Below, piece after piece: positions 8,213-16,484 of a stretch of 64,000 nucleotides of DNA. The first letter of the stretch is position 1; every line of letters begins with the position of its first letter. Position numbers and translations under genes: made by a program. This DNA comes from Chitinophagales bacterium (GTDB lineage Bacteria; Bacteroidota; Bacteroidia; Chitinophagales; LD1), in the NCBI GenBank assembly GCA_019638515.1, contig JAHBTS010000005.1:62001-126000 (forward strand), written 5' to 3'. A model generated the notes under the pieces. It was not told the origin of the DNA. It did no database searches and saw only the letters and a list, made by a program, of their open reading frames with translations.

Positions 8213-9720
8213 TTCGATACTAATTTAATAAATGGTAGTGTTTCGCGCGCCTTAGTTTTCAAGTGTTCTACATCATTTTCAATGAGCGATTGTAATGCAA
8301 TATCGGGATTGCCAAGTACTATCATACTGTATATTTTTGTTTGTTCTTCTTCAGTAAATGTTGAGGTAACTGCTTTTACTTTTTCTTCAATATCTTGTAT
8401 GGTAAGTCCGTTTGGCAAAATTGTGTTGGCAGCGGCAGTGCGCAACTGTTGCAGCACTTCGTTTGGGGTTACTACTTGCGAAATATGTATGTCTTTGCGT
8501 TTGTGAATAAGTTCCGGGTTCTCGTTTTGAACCAACTCTGCTTCAAAGCGATATTCGAGATAGCGTTTTTCTTCTGGATTGTTTATGTATGTTTGAATAT
8601 ACTTTTTAAAGTCTTCAAAGCATCTGTAATTGTGCCTTTCTTTTTGCGTAAAGCGCGGAAGCGAAACGTGTTGCATGTAATCTAAGATTAACGCTAGCTC
8701 CTGCGTATTATATTCTGTAATAGAGAATTGAACAGGTCTTTCTAAATAGCTGATAAAGATAAAAGCATCTACCTCGTTGCAAAGGTTAATAACTCTTGGT
8801 AGTTCGCGCCAGTTATCTTTTTGTACCGTAAAACTGAGCGATAGGTATTTGCCTTTTTTTCTACAAACCTCACTAAATCGCTTGATGTTATTCATTAGTT
8901 TTTCATGCTGAATATTCTTGCGAATGCTTTCAACAGTATTCTTATCTACAGCATCAATGCTTACGGCAATATCGAAATCAAGATCGTTGATAAGGGCTTC
9001 TATTTTACTATTCCAGTGGCTACCATTAGTAATAACAAATAGTGGTAATTTGGGGTTTAGTTGTTTTACTAAATCCCAAATTTTGTAATAGATTGAAATT
9101 AAAAATGGTTCTCCACCATAAAATTTAGCTTCCTTTAAGTGTGGAATATATTTAGCCAACTGCTCTAAGAAAGTGTCGTCATAGGGCATTGGAATTGGCG
9201 GTAGTTTATCTCTATTTTTTCGGATGCTGCTGCTCACTTCGCCCACACACATTTGGCATTCGAGGTTGCATTCGTTGCTAAGTTCAAACTCCATTACTTG
9301 AGGAAAATGTGCAGCTGTGTTTTTATAGTACTTATCAAAAACTAAAGGTTTTAAGTTGCTGAATTTACCTTTTTCAAAAAAGTATTTGCAATGCTGGCAG
9401 CCATAATTGAGATCGTTGTGCAGCATGTGTGTGCGCAATTGGTTTGCCTCGGTACTATTCCAAATTTCGTCTATAGTTTGGTTGGGATATTGTCCTAATT
9501 GCACATCTCTGTTGTAAGAGCAAGCAAATACTTTGCCTGAGAAGGAAAAGGTTAAGCTATTAAACGGTACATAGCAAAATACTGGCTTAGCACCTAAGTG
9601 GCGAAAGTGGTTGTATTGGCGGTACTGCTTCAGATTAAGCGTGTGGTATCCGGCTTTTTGAGATGCCTCATGGGTTCGTTTATCCGTAAGGCGGGTTTTA
9701 ATGTGTTCTATTAAGTCCAT
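8209..9720 (-). CDS. Radical SAM protein with N-terminal SPASM-like region (paralogue 3)
   Basis: 503 residues from the ATG at 9720; a TTG at 9735 would add only five residues. The core motif is C151-x3-C155-x2-C158 (CNLECQMC), followed by SSSIRKNRDKLPP, GGEPF and ITNGS. The N-terminal Cys-rich region (CYVPF, FACSYN, IDEIW, CQHC) matches that of the other two copies. The C-terminal extension is charged and rich in Glu and Lys, with predicted helices and no recognised domain. It is the promoter-proximal member of the leftward pair and lies 116 bases downstream of the SGNH gene, with a strong hairpin in that gap (9751-9784). The reaction is unknown; SPASM-type relatives modify peptides, sugars or proteins. 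Confidence 0.87.
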   Translation of the reverse strand: MDLIEHIKTRLTDKRTHEASQKAGYHTLNLKQYRQYNHFRHLGAKPVFCYVPFNSLTFSFSGKVFACSYNRDVQLGQYPNQTIDEIWNSTEANQLRTHMLHNDLNYGCQHCKYFFEKGKFSNLKPLVFDKYYKNTAAHFPQVMEFELSNECNLECQMCVGEVSSSIRKNRDKLPPIPMPYDDTFLEQLAKYIPHLKEAKFYGGEPFLISIYYKIWDLVKQLNPKLPLFVITNGSHWNSKIEALINDLDFDIAVSIDAVDKNTVESIRKNIQHEKLMNNIKRFSEVCRKKGKYLSLSFTVQKDNWRELPRVINLCNEVDAFIFISYLERPVQFSITEYNTQELALILDYMQHVSLPRFTQKERHNYRCFEDFKKYIQTYINNPEEKRYLEYRFEAELVQNENPELIHKRKDIHISQVVTPNEVLQQLRTAAANTILPNGLTIQDIEEKVKAVTSTFTEEEQTKIYSMIVLGNPDIALQSLIENDVEHLKTKARETLPFIKLVSK

Positions 9721-9750
9721 GCGTAAATTCAGCAACTAATGTATAAATGT

Positions 9751-9784
9751 TTATGGCATGAGTAGTAAACATCTTATGCCATAA
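9751..9784. repeat. 12-bp hairpin between the SGNH and radical SAM genes
   Basis: TTATGGCATGAG (9751-9762) pairs with CTTATGCCATAA (9773-9784): nine perfect pairs, one G-T wobble, two more pairs, and a 10-base loop. There is no T-run on either side, so it is not a standard terminator. It sits in the leader of the leftward radical SAM pair and could be an attenuator, an RNA-stability element or a protein-binding palindrome. Confidence 0.55.
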
Positions 9785-9836
9785 TGTGAATAGATGGTAA
9801 ATGTAAACTGTATTACAATTTAAATTTACAATGCCT

Positions 9837-11084
9837 TTAGTTGGAAAGCAGCTTAGATTTTTCTAACTCGTTGTAAATAATAGTTGCCATAATACGATAG
9901 CCGTTTGCATTATGGTGTCCGTCATATACCCAGTAGTAAGGGTCGGTAGCATTGGGTTTTTCTACCTGCATAGCTTTTCTATATGCAGGTAATAAATCTA
10001 CATGGTAAATTTCCGGATGTTGTTGTAAAAAAGTATCGAAAAACGACATGTTGTATTCATATTGGTTGTTTTCTATTTCATTTCGTTCAGGTTTCTTAAA
10101 GAGGAAAATTTTAGTGTTGTGTTGCGCTGCCATGCGTGCAATTTCGCTGAACATTTCATTCCATTTTGGTTGGAGTTTTTTTAGTTCTTCATTTAGTTGC
10201 CAATTAGTATAGAATGCGGATTTGTAACTTATGCCGGCAGCATGAAAAAACAATCTTGCTATGTAGCTCGAAGCATAAACAACCTCCCACCAAGGACCTT
10301 TGCGTGTTTGCCAACCGGTAGCAGTAAATCTTTCTATTCCACCTCGGCTTAATACATCTGCCGTAAAGTCGAAAGTACCATAACACAATACAATTACTTT
10401 GGGCTGAAACTGGCTGCCCACTTTAGTAAATTGTGGGATATAAAAGCCAGGGTCGTTGCCGCATAAGCCAAAGTTCTGAACCTGATACTTTGGACCTAAC
10501 AAGTTTCTGAGAATAGCCGGATAACTGGAGTCGAAAGCCGCTCCATCGCCTTCGGTGAAACTATCGCCATAGGTTTGTATTAAAAACTTAGAGGTGTTGT
10601 GCATAAAATGCATATCACTAAATCCCCACTGGTTTCTTGTTCTCTTAAAACTATACTCCGGAGCTGTTAGATATGCGGTAGTGTTCGGTGTATGGCATCT
10701 GACAGAATCATAACTTTTATAGTTAAATAGTGATTGATAGGTGTTGTTTCGCCTTTCAATATAAATTTGATTGAGGCCGGTGAGCATAAGCAGGAACTCT
10801 ACTGCCAGCAATGTGAGCATGGTGGAGTTGAGTACCACTTTCCATTTTAGATTCACTTTGGTAAGATGAAAAAGCAATGCAATAAAGAACCAGATTGAAA
10901 TTAGTACCCCAAAGTGTGTATGCCATTTTATGAAATTTAACCCTACCTGTGAATACCAATATACTTCCCAACCAATGTATGCGGATAATAAGAGCAGAAC
11001 AAGAATCCAAAATGGAATATTGATAGTAACATTAATCTTGAAATTGGTACTGATGCCAAACAAGGAGAATTTTTCTCTATTCAT
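9837..11084 (-). CDS. Membrane-anchored SGNH/GDSL hydrolase-like protein
   Basis: 415 residues. Three hydrophobic helices (about 17-37, 53-73 and 85-105) precede an SGNH hydrolase domain that would lie on the far side of the membrane. The catalytic block I is G173-D174-S175 (TYGDSFTEG). The Gly (FGLCGND) and Asn blocks are plausible, and D388-G-H-H391 near the end supplies the Asp/His pair. Such proteins deacetylate or acetylate surface sugars, or act as lipases; the substrate cannot be told. It lies upstream of, and on the same strand as, the radical SAM pair. An exact TATGTTTG -7 element lies only 6 bases before the ATG. Confidence 0.8.
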   Translation of the reverse strand: MNREKFSLFGISTNFKINVTINIPFWILVLLLLSAYIGWEVYWYSQVGLNFIKWHTHFGVLISIWFFIALLFHLTKVNLKWKVVLNSTMLTLLAVEFLLMLTGLNQIYIERRNNTYQSLFNYKSYDSVRCHTPNTTAYLTAPEYSFKRTRNQWGFSDMHFMHNTSKFLIQTYGDSFTEGDGAAFDSSYPAILRNLLGPKYQVQNFGLCGNDPGFYIPQFTKVGSQFQPKVIVLCYGTFDFTADVLSRGGIERFTATGWQTRKGPWWEVVYASSYIARLFFHAAGISYKSAFYTNWQLNEELKKLQPKWNEMFSEIARMAAQHNTKIFLFKKPERNEIENNQYEYNMSFFDTFLQQHPEIYHVDLLPAYRKAMQVEKPNATDPYYWVYDGHHNANGYRIMATIIYNELEKSKLLSN

Positions 11085-11090
11085 TTATCC

Positions 11091-11098
11091 CAAACATA
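11091..11098 (-). promoter_or_regulatory. Possible -7 element of the SGNH gene
   Basis: TATGTTTG on the minus strand matches TAnnTTTG exactly, but no TTG lies at the right distance upstream, and the predicted transcript would begin almost at the ATG (11084), i.e. leaderless. Weak support. Confidence 0.3.
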
Positions 11099-11141
11099 GG
11101 GCTTTTTGGAATAAATAGATAAGCTGCCGATAAGCAGAGGG

Positions 11142-11185
11142 AAAATATAAAGGTGCATTGTTTTTTTGAACGAATGCACCTTTAT
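11142..11185 (-). terminator. Terminator-like hairpin after clpB
   Basis: ATAAAGGTGCATT (11147-11159) and AATGCACCTTTAT (11173-11185) form a perfect 13-bp stem with a 13-base loop, starting 16 bases past the clpB stop. On the minus strand the stem is followed by ATATTTT, a short T-tract. The fit to an intrinsic terminator is good though the T-run is weak. Confidence 0.7.
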
Positions 11186-11200
11186 GCTTGTGTGCTTGGT

Positions 11201-13825
11201 TTAGGCGTTGGGTTGCGGAAGTGCTTCTATTACAAACACTAATCCTTCGCCTTCAAAAGCATCTACTTTTACGGTGTTGTTTTTATCTATTTCGCCAGCA
11301 AGAATTTTTTTGCTTAAAGCATTTATTACTTCTTTTTGAATGATTCTTTTTAGCGGGCGCGCACCATATTGTGGATCAAAGCCTTCTGCACCTAAGTAGT
11401 CGAGTGCTTCGTTGGTAAACTCTATGGTTATTTCTCGCTGAGCCAATAAGGTACGAAGGTTGGCAAGTTGCAGTTCCACAATTTGTCTTATCTGCTTACG
11501 CATGAGCGGATGGAACATTACTATTTCATCAATTCTGTTTAAGAACTCAGGGCGCACGGTTTGTTTAAGTCGCTCCAATACCTCCAGTTTGGTAGTTTCT
11601 ACTATGGAGTCGAGATTGCTTTCATCGTTTATGCGTTCAAAATTGGCTTGGATGATATCGCTTCCAATATTGGAAGTCATAATGATGATGGTGTTTTTGA
11701 AGTTTACTGTTCTGCCTTTATTGTCGGTTAGGCGGCCATCGTCTAGCACTTGCAATAAGGTGTTGAATACATCGGGGTGTGCTTTTTCAATTTCATCGAA
11801 AAGCACTACACTGTATGGTTTTCTGCGTACAGCTTCGGTGAGTTGTCCGCCTTCATCGTAGCCTACATAGCCCGGAGGAGAACCAACTAGGCGGCTCACG
11901 CTGTGTTTTTCTTGGTATTCGCTCATGTCTATTCGTATCATGGCGTTTTCATCGTTAAACAATACGTAGCTAAGCGCTTTGCTGAGTTCTGTTTTACCAA
12001 CTCCGGTTGTACCTAGAAATAAGAATGAACCAATGGGTTTTCTTTCATCTTGCAATCCTGCACGGCTTCTGCGTATGGCATCGCTTACGGCAATAATAGC
12101 TTCATCTTGTCCCTTTACTTTTTCGCGGAGCCGATCTTCTAGCAGCAGTAATTTTTCTTTTTCGCCTTCGAGCATTCTGGTAACGGGAATGCCTGTCCAT
12201 TTGCTTACAATGGCTGCAATGTCTTCGGCATCTACTTCTTCTTTGAGCATTCTGTTATCGGGAGAGATGGCTGCCAATTGTTTTTCAAAATTTTTAATTG
12301 CTTGCTCTGCTTCTTTTATTTTGCCATAGCGTATTTCTGCTACTTTTCCATAGTTCCCTTCGCGCTCTGCTTGCTCTGCTTCTAGTTTATAGCTTTCTAT
12401 TTTTTTCTTTTCGTCTTGTATTTTTTCAACTACTTCTTTTTCGCTTTGCCATTTGGCTTTTAGCTCGTTGCGCTCATCAAATAGGTTGGCAAGTTGCTCT
12501 TTCAGTTCGTTTAGTTTTTTATCATCGTTTTCGCGTTTAATGGCTTCTACCTCTATTTCTAGCTGCATAATTTTGCGTTCTATTTCATCTAATGTTTCGG
12601 GTAGCGAATCCATTTCGAGGCGCAGTTTTGCAGCCGCTTCATCTACTAAATCTATGGCTTTGTCGGGCAAAAATCTATCGCTGATATAGCGGTTAGAAAG
12701 TGCCACGGAGGCAATAATAGCTTCGTCTTTTATTTTTACTTTATGGTGTGTTTCGTAGCGTTCTTTAAGACCGCGCAGTATTGAAATGGCATCTTCTACA
12801 CTGGGTTCTTCCACCATTACTTTTTGGAAGCGTCTTTCGAGGGCTTTATCTTTTTCAAAATACTTTTGGTATTCGTTTAGTGTGGTAGCGCCAACGGCTC
12901 GCAGTTCACCGCGTGCCAATTCTGGTTTAATAATATTAGCTGCATCCATAGCGCCTTCGGTAGCGCCTGCGCCCACGAGTGTGTGAATTTCATCAATAAA
13001 AAGTATAATGCTTCCGTTGCTTTCTTTTACCTCTTTTACTACAGCTTTTAGGCGCTCTTCGAAGTCGCCACGGTATTTTGCACCTGCCATGAGTGCGCCC
13101 ATGTCTAATGCAAAAATGGTTTTGTTTTTTAAGTTTTCGGGCACATCGCCATTTACCATTCGGTGTGCTATGCCTTCGGCAATGGCGGTTTTACCAACGC
13201 CCGGTTCGCCAACCAGCAGCGGATTGTTTTTTGTTTTGCGCGAGAGAATGTGCATTACCCTGCGTATTTCTTCATCGCGACCAATTACCGGATCGAGCTT
13301 GCCGCTTCGTGCGCGCTCGTTTAGGTTAATGGCATATTTTGCGAGTGCGTTGTAAGTGGTATCGCTGTCTTGTGCGGTTACTTTATTGCCTTTGCGCAAT
13401 TCTGTGATTGCAGCACGTAATTTTTTTTCTTCTACACCAACTTCTTTTAGAAGTTGGCTGGCATCGTCTTTGGTTGAAAGCATGGCTAAAAGCAGGTGTT
13501 CTAGTGTTACATAGCTGTCGCCCATTTCTTTCATAAATTTATTGGCGTGCAATACCATTTGTCCAAAACTTTGCGATGGAGTTAGATTTTGGCTGCTGCC
13601 CGAAACTTTAGGTAGCGCCTTTAATTTTTCTTCTACCTTACCTAATAGAATATTTTTGTTTACTCCTGCTTTTTCGAGTATAAATGGAAGTGCATCTTCA
13701 TCGGTATCTAACATGCCTTTGAGCATGTGTAAGGTATCTAAATATGGATGTGCATTATCGAAGGCATTTTGCTGCGCTTGGTTAATGGCTTCGATTGCTT
13801 TTACGGTGAAATTGTTTACGTTCAT
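11201..13825 (-). CDS. clpB: ATP-dependent disaggregase ClpB
   Basis: A hexameric cytosolic chaperone that threads aggregated proteins through its pore, working with DnaK. All parts are present over 874 residues, the usual length: the N-terminal Clp repeat domain (1-145), AAA1 with Walker A GEPGVGKT (about 205), the long coiled-coil M-domain (about 400-540) that marks ClpB rather than ClpA or ClpC, and AAA2 with GTTGVGKT (about 608) and the GYVGYDEGG pore loop. There is no P-loop IGF motif for ClpP binding, as expected. It stands as a single gene followed by a strong hairpin. No CIRCE-like element is visible upstream. Confidence 0.98.
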   Translation of the reverse strand: MNVNNFTVKAIEAINQAQQNAFDNAHPYLDTLHMLKGMLDTDEDALPFILEKAGVNKNILLGKVEEKLKALPKVSGSSQNLTPSQSFGQMVLHANKFMKEMGDSYVTLEHLLLAMLSTKDDASQLLKEVGVEEKKLRAAITELRKGNKVTAQDSDTTYNALAKYAINLNERARSGKLDPVIGRDEEIRRVMHILSRKTKNNPLLVGEPGVGKTAIAEGIAHRMVNGDVPENLKNKTIFALDMGALMAGAKYRGDFEERLKAVVKEVKESNGSIILFIDEIHTLVGAGATEGAMDAANIIKPELARGELRAVGATTLNEYQKYFEKDKALERRFQKVMVEEPSVEDAISILRGLKERYETHHKVKIKDEAIIASVALSNRYISDRFLPDKAIDLVDEAAAKLRLEMDSLPETLDEIERKIMQLEIEVEAIKRENDDKKLNELKEQLANLFDERNELKAKWQSEKEVVEKIQDEKKKIESYKLEAEQAEREGNYGKVAEIRYGKIKEAEQAIKNFEKQLAAISPDNRMLKEEVDAEDIAAIVSKWTGIPVTRMLEGEKEKLLLLEDRLREKVKGQDEAIIAVSDAIRRSRAGLQDERKPIGSFLFLGTTGVGKTELSKALSYVLFNDENAMIRIDMSEYQEKHSVSRLVGSPPGYVGYDEGGQLTEAVRRKPYSVVLFDEIEKAHPDVFNTLLQVLDDGRLTDNKGRTVNFKNTIIIMTSNIGSDIIQANFERINDESNLDSIVETTKLEVLERLKQTVRPEFLNRIDEIVMFHPLMRKQIRQIVELQLANLRTLLAQREITIEFTNEALDYLGAEGFDPQYGARPLKRIIQKEVINALSKKILAGEIDKNNTVKVDAFEGEGLVFVIEALPQPNA

Positions 13826-13958
13826 TTTATAGGTTTTACTGCTATGCCATCAATCTTTACACCAAGTAATATATTCGGAAGAAACGGCAGTTTTTAAAGA
13901 AGTATTTGAAAATATGTCGGAATATTTCTTCATGAAATTGTCATTTTTTCAGGTTTAA

Positions 13959-13989
13959 TTTGGAGTAAACGCATCTATTGTTATATTTT
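13959..13989 (+). promoter_or_regulatory. Probable promoter of the CxxCH lipoprotein gene
   Basis: TTTG (13959-13962), 19 bases, TATATTTT (13982-13989): one mismatch from TAnnTTTG at the last base. The expected start site near 13996 leaves a 12-base leader before the ATG at 14008. Confidence 0.45.
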
Positions 13990-14007
13990 TATGGAAAGTC
14001 TATGTGT

Positions 14008-14349
14008 ATGAAAATAGGTTTTACCATTTCTACATTATTGCTGCTTGTTATAGCAATAATAGGTTGTGCTAAGGAGCGCGAAGTTACGCCCAATACTACC
14101 AAACAAGTTTCGTATAATGGCGGCAGTGGCAATTCTAGCGGCAACGGTACTAATATAGGAGGAAAGCCAACTCCGGGCAATGGAAATCCTGCTTTGCCGC
14201 CTTCGCATACGGGCACAGCTGCAAATTGTAATAGTTGCCATAAAGGTAAGTTGGGAATAATTGATTTTGAAAGTGCCGATAACCCTAGCGCCTCTACTGT
14301 GTTTACCACGCAGCACAATGGATTGCTCAGTAATATAAAAGGCGAATAG
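14008..14349 (+). CDS. Small lipoprotein with one CxxCH haem-binding motif
   Basis: 113 residues. The N-terminus is a lipoprotein signal (MKIGFTISTLLLLVIAIIGC) with a plausible lipobox IIGC, then a low-complexity Gly/Ser/Asn/Pro linker, then C74-N-S-C77-H78, the covalent haem c attachment motif. Only 36 residues follow, with no Met but one His (TTQHNG) that could be the second axial ligand. That is too short for a classical class I cytochrome c. It may be a minimal haem lipoprotein, or the remnant of a larger multi-haem protein. ATG 14008 is preferred; ATG 14002 and TTG 13978 are in frame upstream. It converges with murQ. Family not recognised. Confidence 0.75.
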   Translation: MKIGFTISTLLLLVIAIIGCAKEREVTPNTTKQVSYNGGSGNSSGNGTNIGGKPTPGNGNPALPPSHTGTAANCNSCHKGKLGIIDFESADNPSASTVFTTQHNGLLSNIKGE

Positions 14350-14357
14350 CGACTGGT

Positions 14358-15161
14358 TTATTTATGGCTTTCTACTGCTTTTTTTACGCTGCCATGTTTT
14401 AAAAGTAAGGCATGGCTTTCTTCGTACGAAAGTTGCAGCGCTTCTTGAATCATTCGGGTACCGCGGTCTAATAATTTTTCGTTGGTGAGTTGCATATTTA
14501 CCATGCGGTTGTCTTCTACTCTACCAAGTTTTATCATGAGTGAAGTAGAGAGCATGTTTAGAACCAATTTTTGTGCTGTTCCGGCTTTCATCCTAGTGCT
14601 TCCGGTTACAAATTCCGCTCCCACGATTACTTCAATAGGAAAGTGGCATGCTGCCGCTACGGGCGTTTGCTCGTTGCAGGTAATACAAGCGGTTAAAATG
14701 CCGGCTTCTTTGCATTTTAATAGCGCACCAACTACATAAGGCGTGGTGCCCGAGGCTGCAATACCAATTACAACATCGTTGGTAGAAATTTGATGCGTTT
14801 GTAAGTCTTCCCATCCTTGTTGGCGGTTGTCTTCAGCAAATTCTACTGCTTTGCGAATGGCGGTATCGCCACCTGCAATTATGCCTATCACCAAATTATG
14901 AGGCACACCAAATGTGGGTGGGCATTCGCTGGCATCTACAATGCCTAATCTGCCACTGGTGCCTGCTCCGATATAAAAAAGTCTTCCTCCGGCAAGCATT
15001 TTATCTGCTGCGGCATCTACTAATTGTTCAATTTGTGGTAGTGCTTTTTCAACAGCAAGAGGCACTAATTTGTCTTCGGCATTGATGCTTTGTAGCAATT
15101 GCCGAGTACTCATGGTTTCTAAATGGTTGTAGTTGGAAGATGCTTCGGTGTGTTTTATCAT
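14358..15161 (-). CDS. murQ: N-acetylmuramic acid 6-phosphate etherase
   Basis: Cleaves the lactyl ether of MurNAc-6-P to give GlcNAc-6-P and D-lactate in cytosolic peptidoglycan recycling. The SIS-domain fold is visible in YIGAGTSGRLG (about 62-72). The catalytic acid lies in DASECPPTFG, and the second conserved Glu in FAEDN. GSTRMKAGTAQK near 188-199 is a family hallmark. At 267 residues it is about 30 shorter than E. coli MurQ, lacking part of the C-terminal tail but no catalytic element. It begins 3 bases after the stop of the upstream transporter gene, so the two are probably one transcript. Confidence 0.95.
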   Translation of the reverse strand: MIKHTEASSNYNHLETMSTRQLLQSINAEDKLVPLAVEKALPQIEQLVDAAADKMLAGGRLFYIGAGTSGRLGIVDASECPPTFGVPHNLVIGIIAGGDTAIRKAVEFAEDNRQQGWEDLQTHQISTNDVVIGIAASGTTPYVVGALLKCKEAGILTACITCNEQTPVAAACHFPIEVIVGAEFVTGSTRMKAGTAQKLVLNMLSTSLMIKLGRVEDNRMVNMQLTNEKLLDRGTRMIQEALQLSYEESHALLLKHGSVKKAVESHK

Positions 15162-15164
15162 AAG

Positions 15165-16445
15165 TTAAAATAAAATTCCGGCAATGGTAGCATTTAGGTA
15201 CGAAGCTAAAGTGCCGCATAGTAGTGCTCTAAATCCTAATTTGGCGAGGTCTTTCCTTCTTTCGGGAGCTAACTCTCCAATACCTCCCACTTGAATGGCA
15301 ATGGAAGAAAAATTGGCAAAGCCGCAACATGCAAAACTTGCTATAATAATAGCTTTGGGCGATAGTGTTTGGTTAGCAATCATGGGGCTCATGTTGGCAT
15401 ACGCCACAAATTCATTGATTACCATTTTAGTACCAAGCAAAGAACCAACTGTACTAATATCTTGTACAGGAACACCCATCACAAAGGCAAATAAAGAAAA
15501 CACGGTTCCAAAAATAGAGTCTAAACTCAGGTGGTTAATATCTACACCAATTGCAGTAAGGTTTATGCCGGTTAAGCCTATCATTCTTCCGCTCCAGCCC
15601 AAAAAGGCATTTGCCAGTGCTATCAATCCAATAAATCCAATAAGCATGGCAATTACATTTAAACTAACTTTTAAGCCATCGCCTGCACCATGCGAAATAG
15701 CGTCCAATAAATTGGCGTGTGCTTTTTTTACTTCTAATTTTACAGCACCTTTTGTGGCGCTTTCTTCTGTTTCGGGCAACACAATTTTTGAAATTACCAA
15801 TGCAGCAGGAGCCGCCATAATACTAGCTGCTAAAAGATATGCAGCAGGCACACCCATAGAAATGTAAACAGCCATCACACCACCTGCAATACACGCCATG
15901 CTGCCTGCCATGCTTGCCAATAATTCACTGCGTGTCATACTATTCAGGTAGGGTTTAATCATAATTTGAGCCTCTACTTGCCCCACAAATGCAGAAGCAA
16001 CGTTGCTCAGTGCTTCGCTGCCACTCACCTGCATTAAGGTGTGTACTATGCGCGCAATAAAGCTTACTATTCTTTGCATAATACCTAAGTGATAGCTCAT
16101 GCTTACCAATACGGCAACAAAAATAATGGTAGGCATAATCTTAAACATGAAGAGGAAGGAATACTGGTCGCCAAAAATGGGTTTCAGTAAGTCTGGGCGC
16201 ATGAGTCCTCCAAACACAAATTCTCCGCCTTTATCGGCAAAGTTGAGTAGCTTGGTAATAAATGCTCCTGCTTTGGCGAAGAGCATTTCACCAGGTTTTG
16301 TTTTTAGTATAAACAAGGCTAAACCAAGTTGCAGCGCTAATCCACTTAACACTAAGCGGTAGTTAATTGCTTTTCTGTTTGAAGAAAATAGAAAGGCAAT
16401 GCCCAGTATTACGGCAATGCCTAAAAGTCCCATCCAACGCTCCAT
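15165..16445 (-). CDS. nupC: Concentrative nucleoside transporter (CNT/NupC family)
   Basis: A 426-residue membrane protein that imports nucleosides with protons or sodium. CNT hallmarks are the N-terminal helices, the central gate region with GQVEAQIMIKPYL, the SMACIAGG stretch, and the conserved GxxxxxNEFVAY segment (KMVINEFVAYANMS) near residue 345, then ASFACCGFANFSSIAIQ near 370-390, which carries family-conserved substrate-site residues. It lies between gcdH (39 bases upstream) and murQ (3 bases downstream), all leftward. Pairing with murQ hints that the substrate might be an amino-sugar-related or nucleoside salvage compound, but that is inference. Confidence 0.92.
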   Translation of the reverse strand: MERWMGLLGIAVILGIAFLFSSNRKAINYRLVLSGLALQLGLALFILKTKPGEMLFAKAGAFITKLLNFADKGGEFVFGGLMRPDLLKPIFGDQYSFLFMFKIMPTIIFVAVLVSMSYHLGIMQRIVSFIARIVHTLMQVSGSEALSNVASAFVGQVEAQIMIKPYLNSMTRSELLASMAGSMACIAGGVMAVYISMGVPAAYLLAASIMAAPAALVISKIVLPETEESATKGAVKLEVKKAHANLLDAISHGAGDGLKVSLNVIAMLIGFIGLIALANAFLGWSGRMIGLTGINLTAIGVDINHLSLDSIFGTVFSLFAFVMGVPVQDISTVGSLLGTKMVINEFVAYANMSPMIANQTLSPKAIIIASFACCGFANFSSIAIQVGGIGELAPERRKDLAKLGFRALLCGTLASYLNATIAGILF

Positions 16446-16484
16446 GTTGTAGTGATTTTAATTAAAGATGAAAGTGTGCTTTGT

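Noticed and set aside
9721..9836. A hidden precursor peptide gene for the radical SAM enzymes
   Set aside because: No open frame of useful length with a start codon and a Cys-rich or Gly-rich core was found in this gap or in the gap at 3181-3211; the substrate must lie elsewhere or not be a peptide.
11460..13355. Several open frames of 78-133 codons on the plus strand opposite clpB
   Set aside because: They are the antisense shadow of clpB, rich in Ser and hydrophobic residues, with no leader, promoter or family motif.
15295..15867. A 190-codon frame on the plus strand opposite the nucleoside transporter
   Set aside because: The transporter on the minus strand is clearly real and the antisense protein has no recognisable features; the length is a by-product of codon bias.
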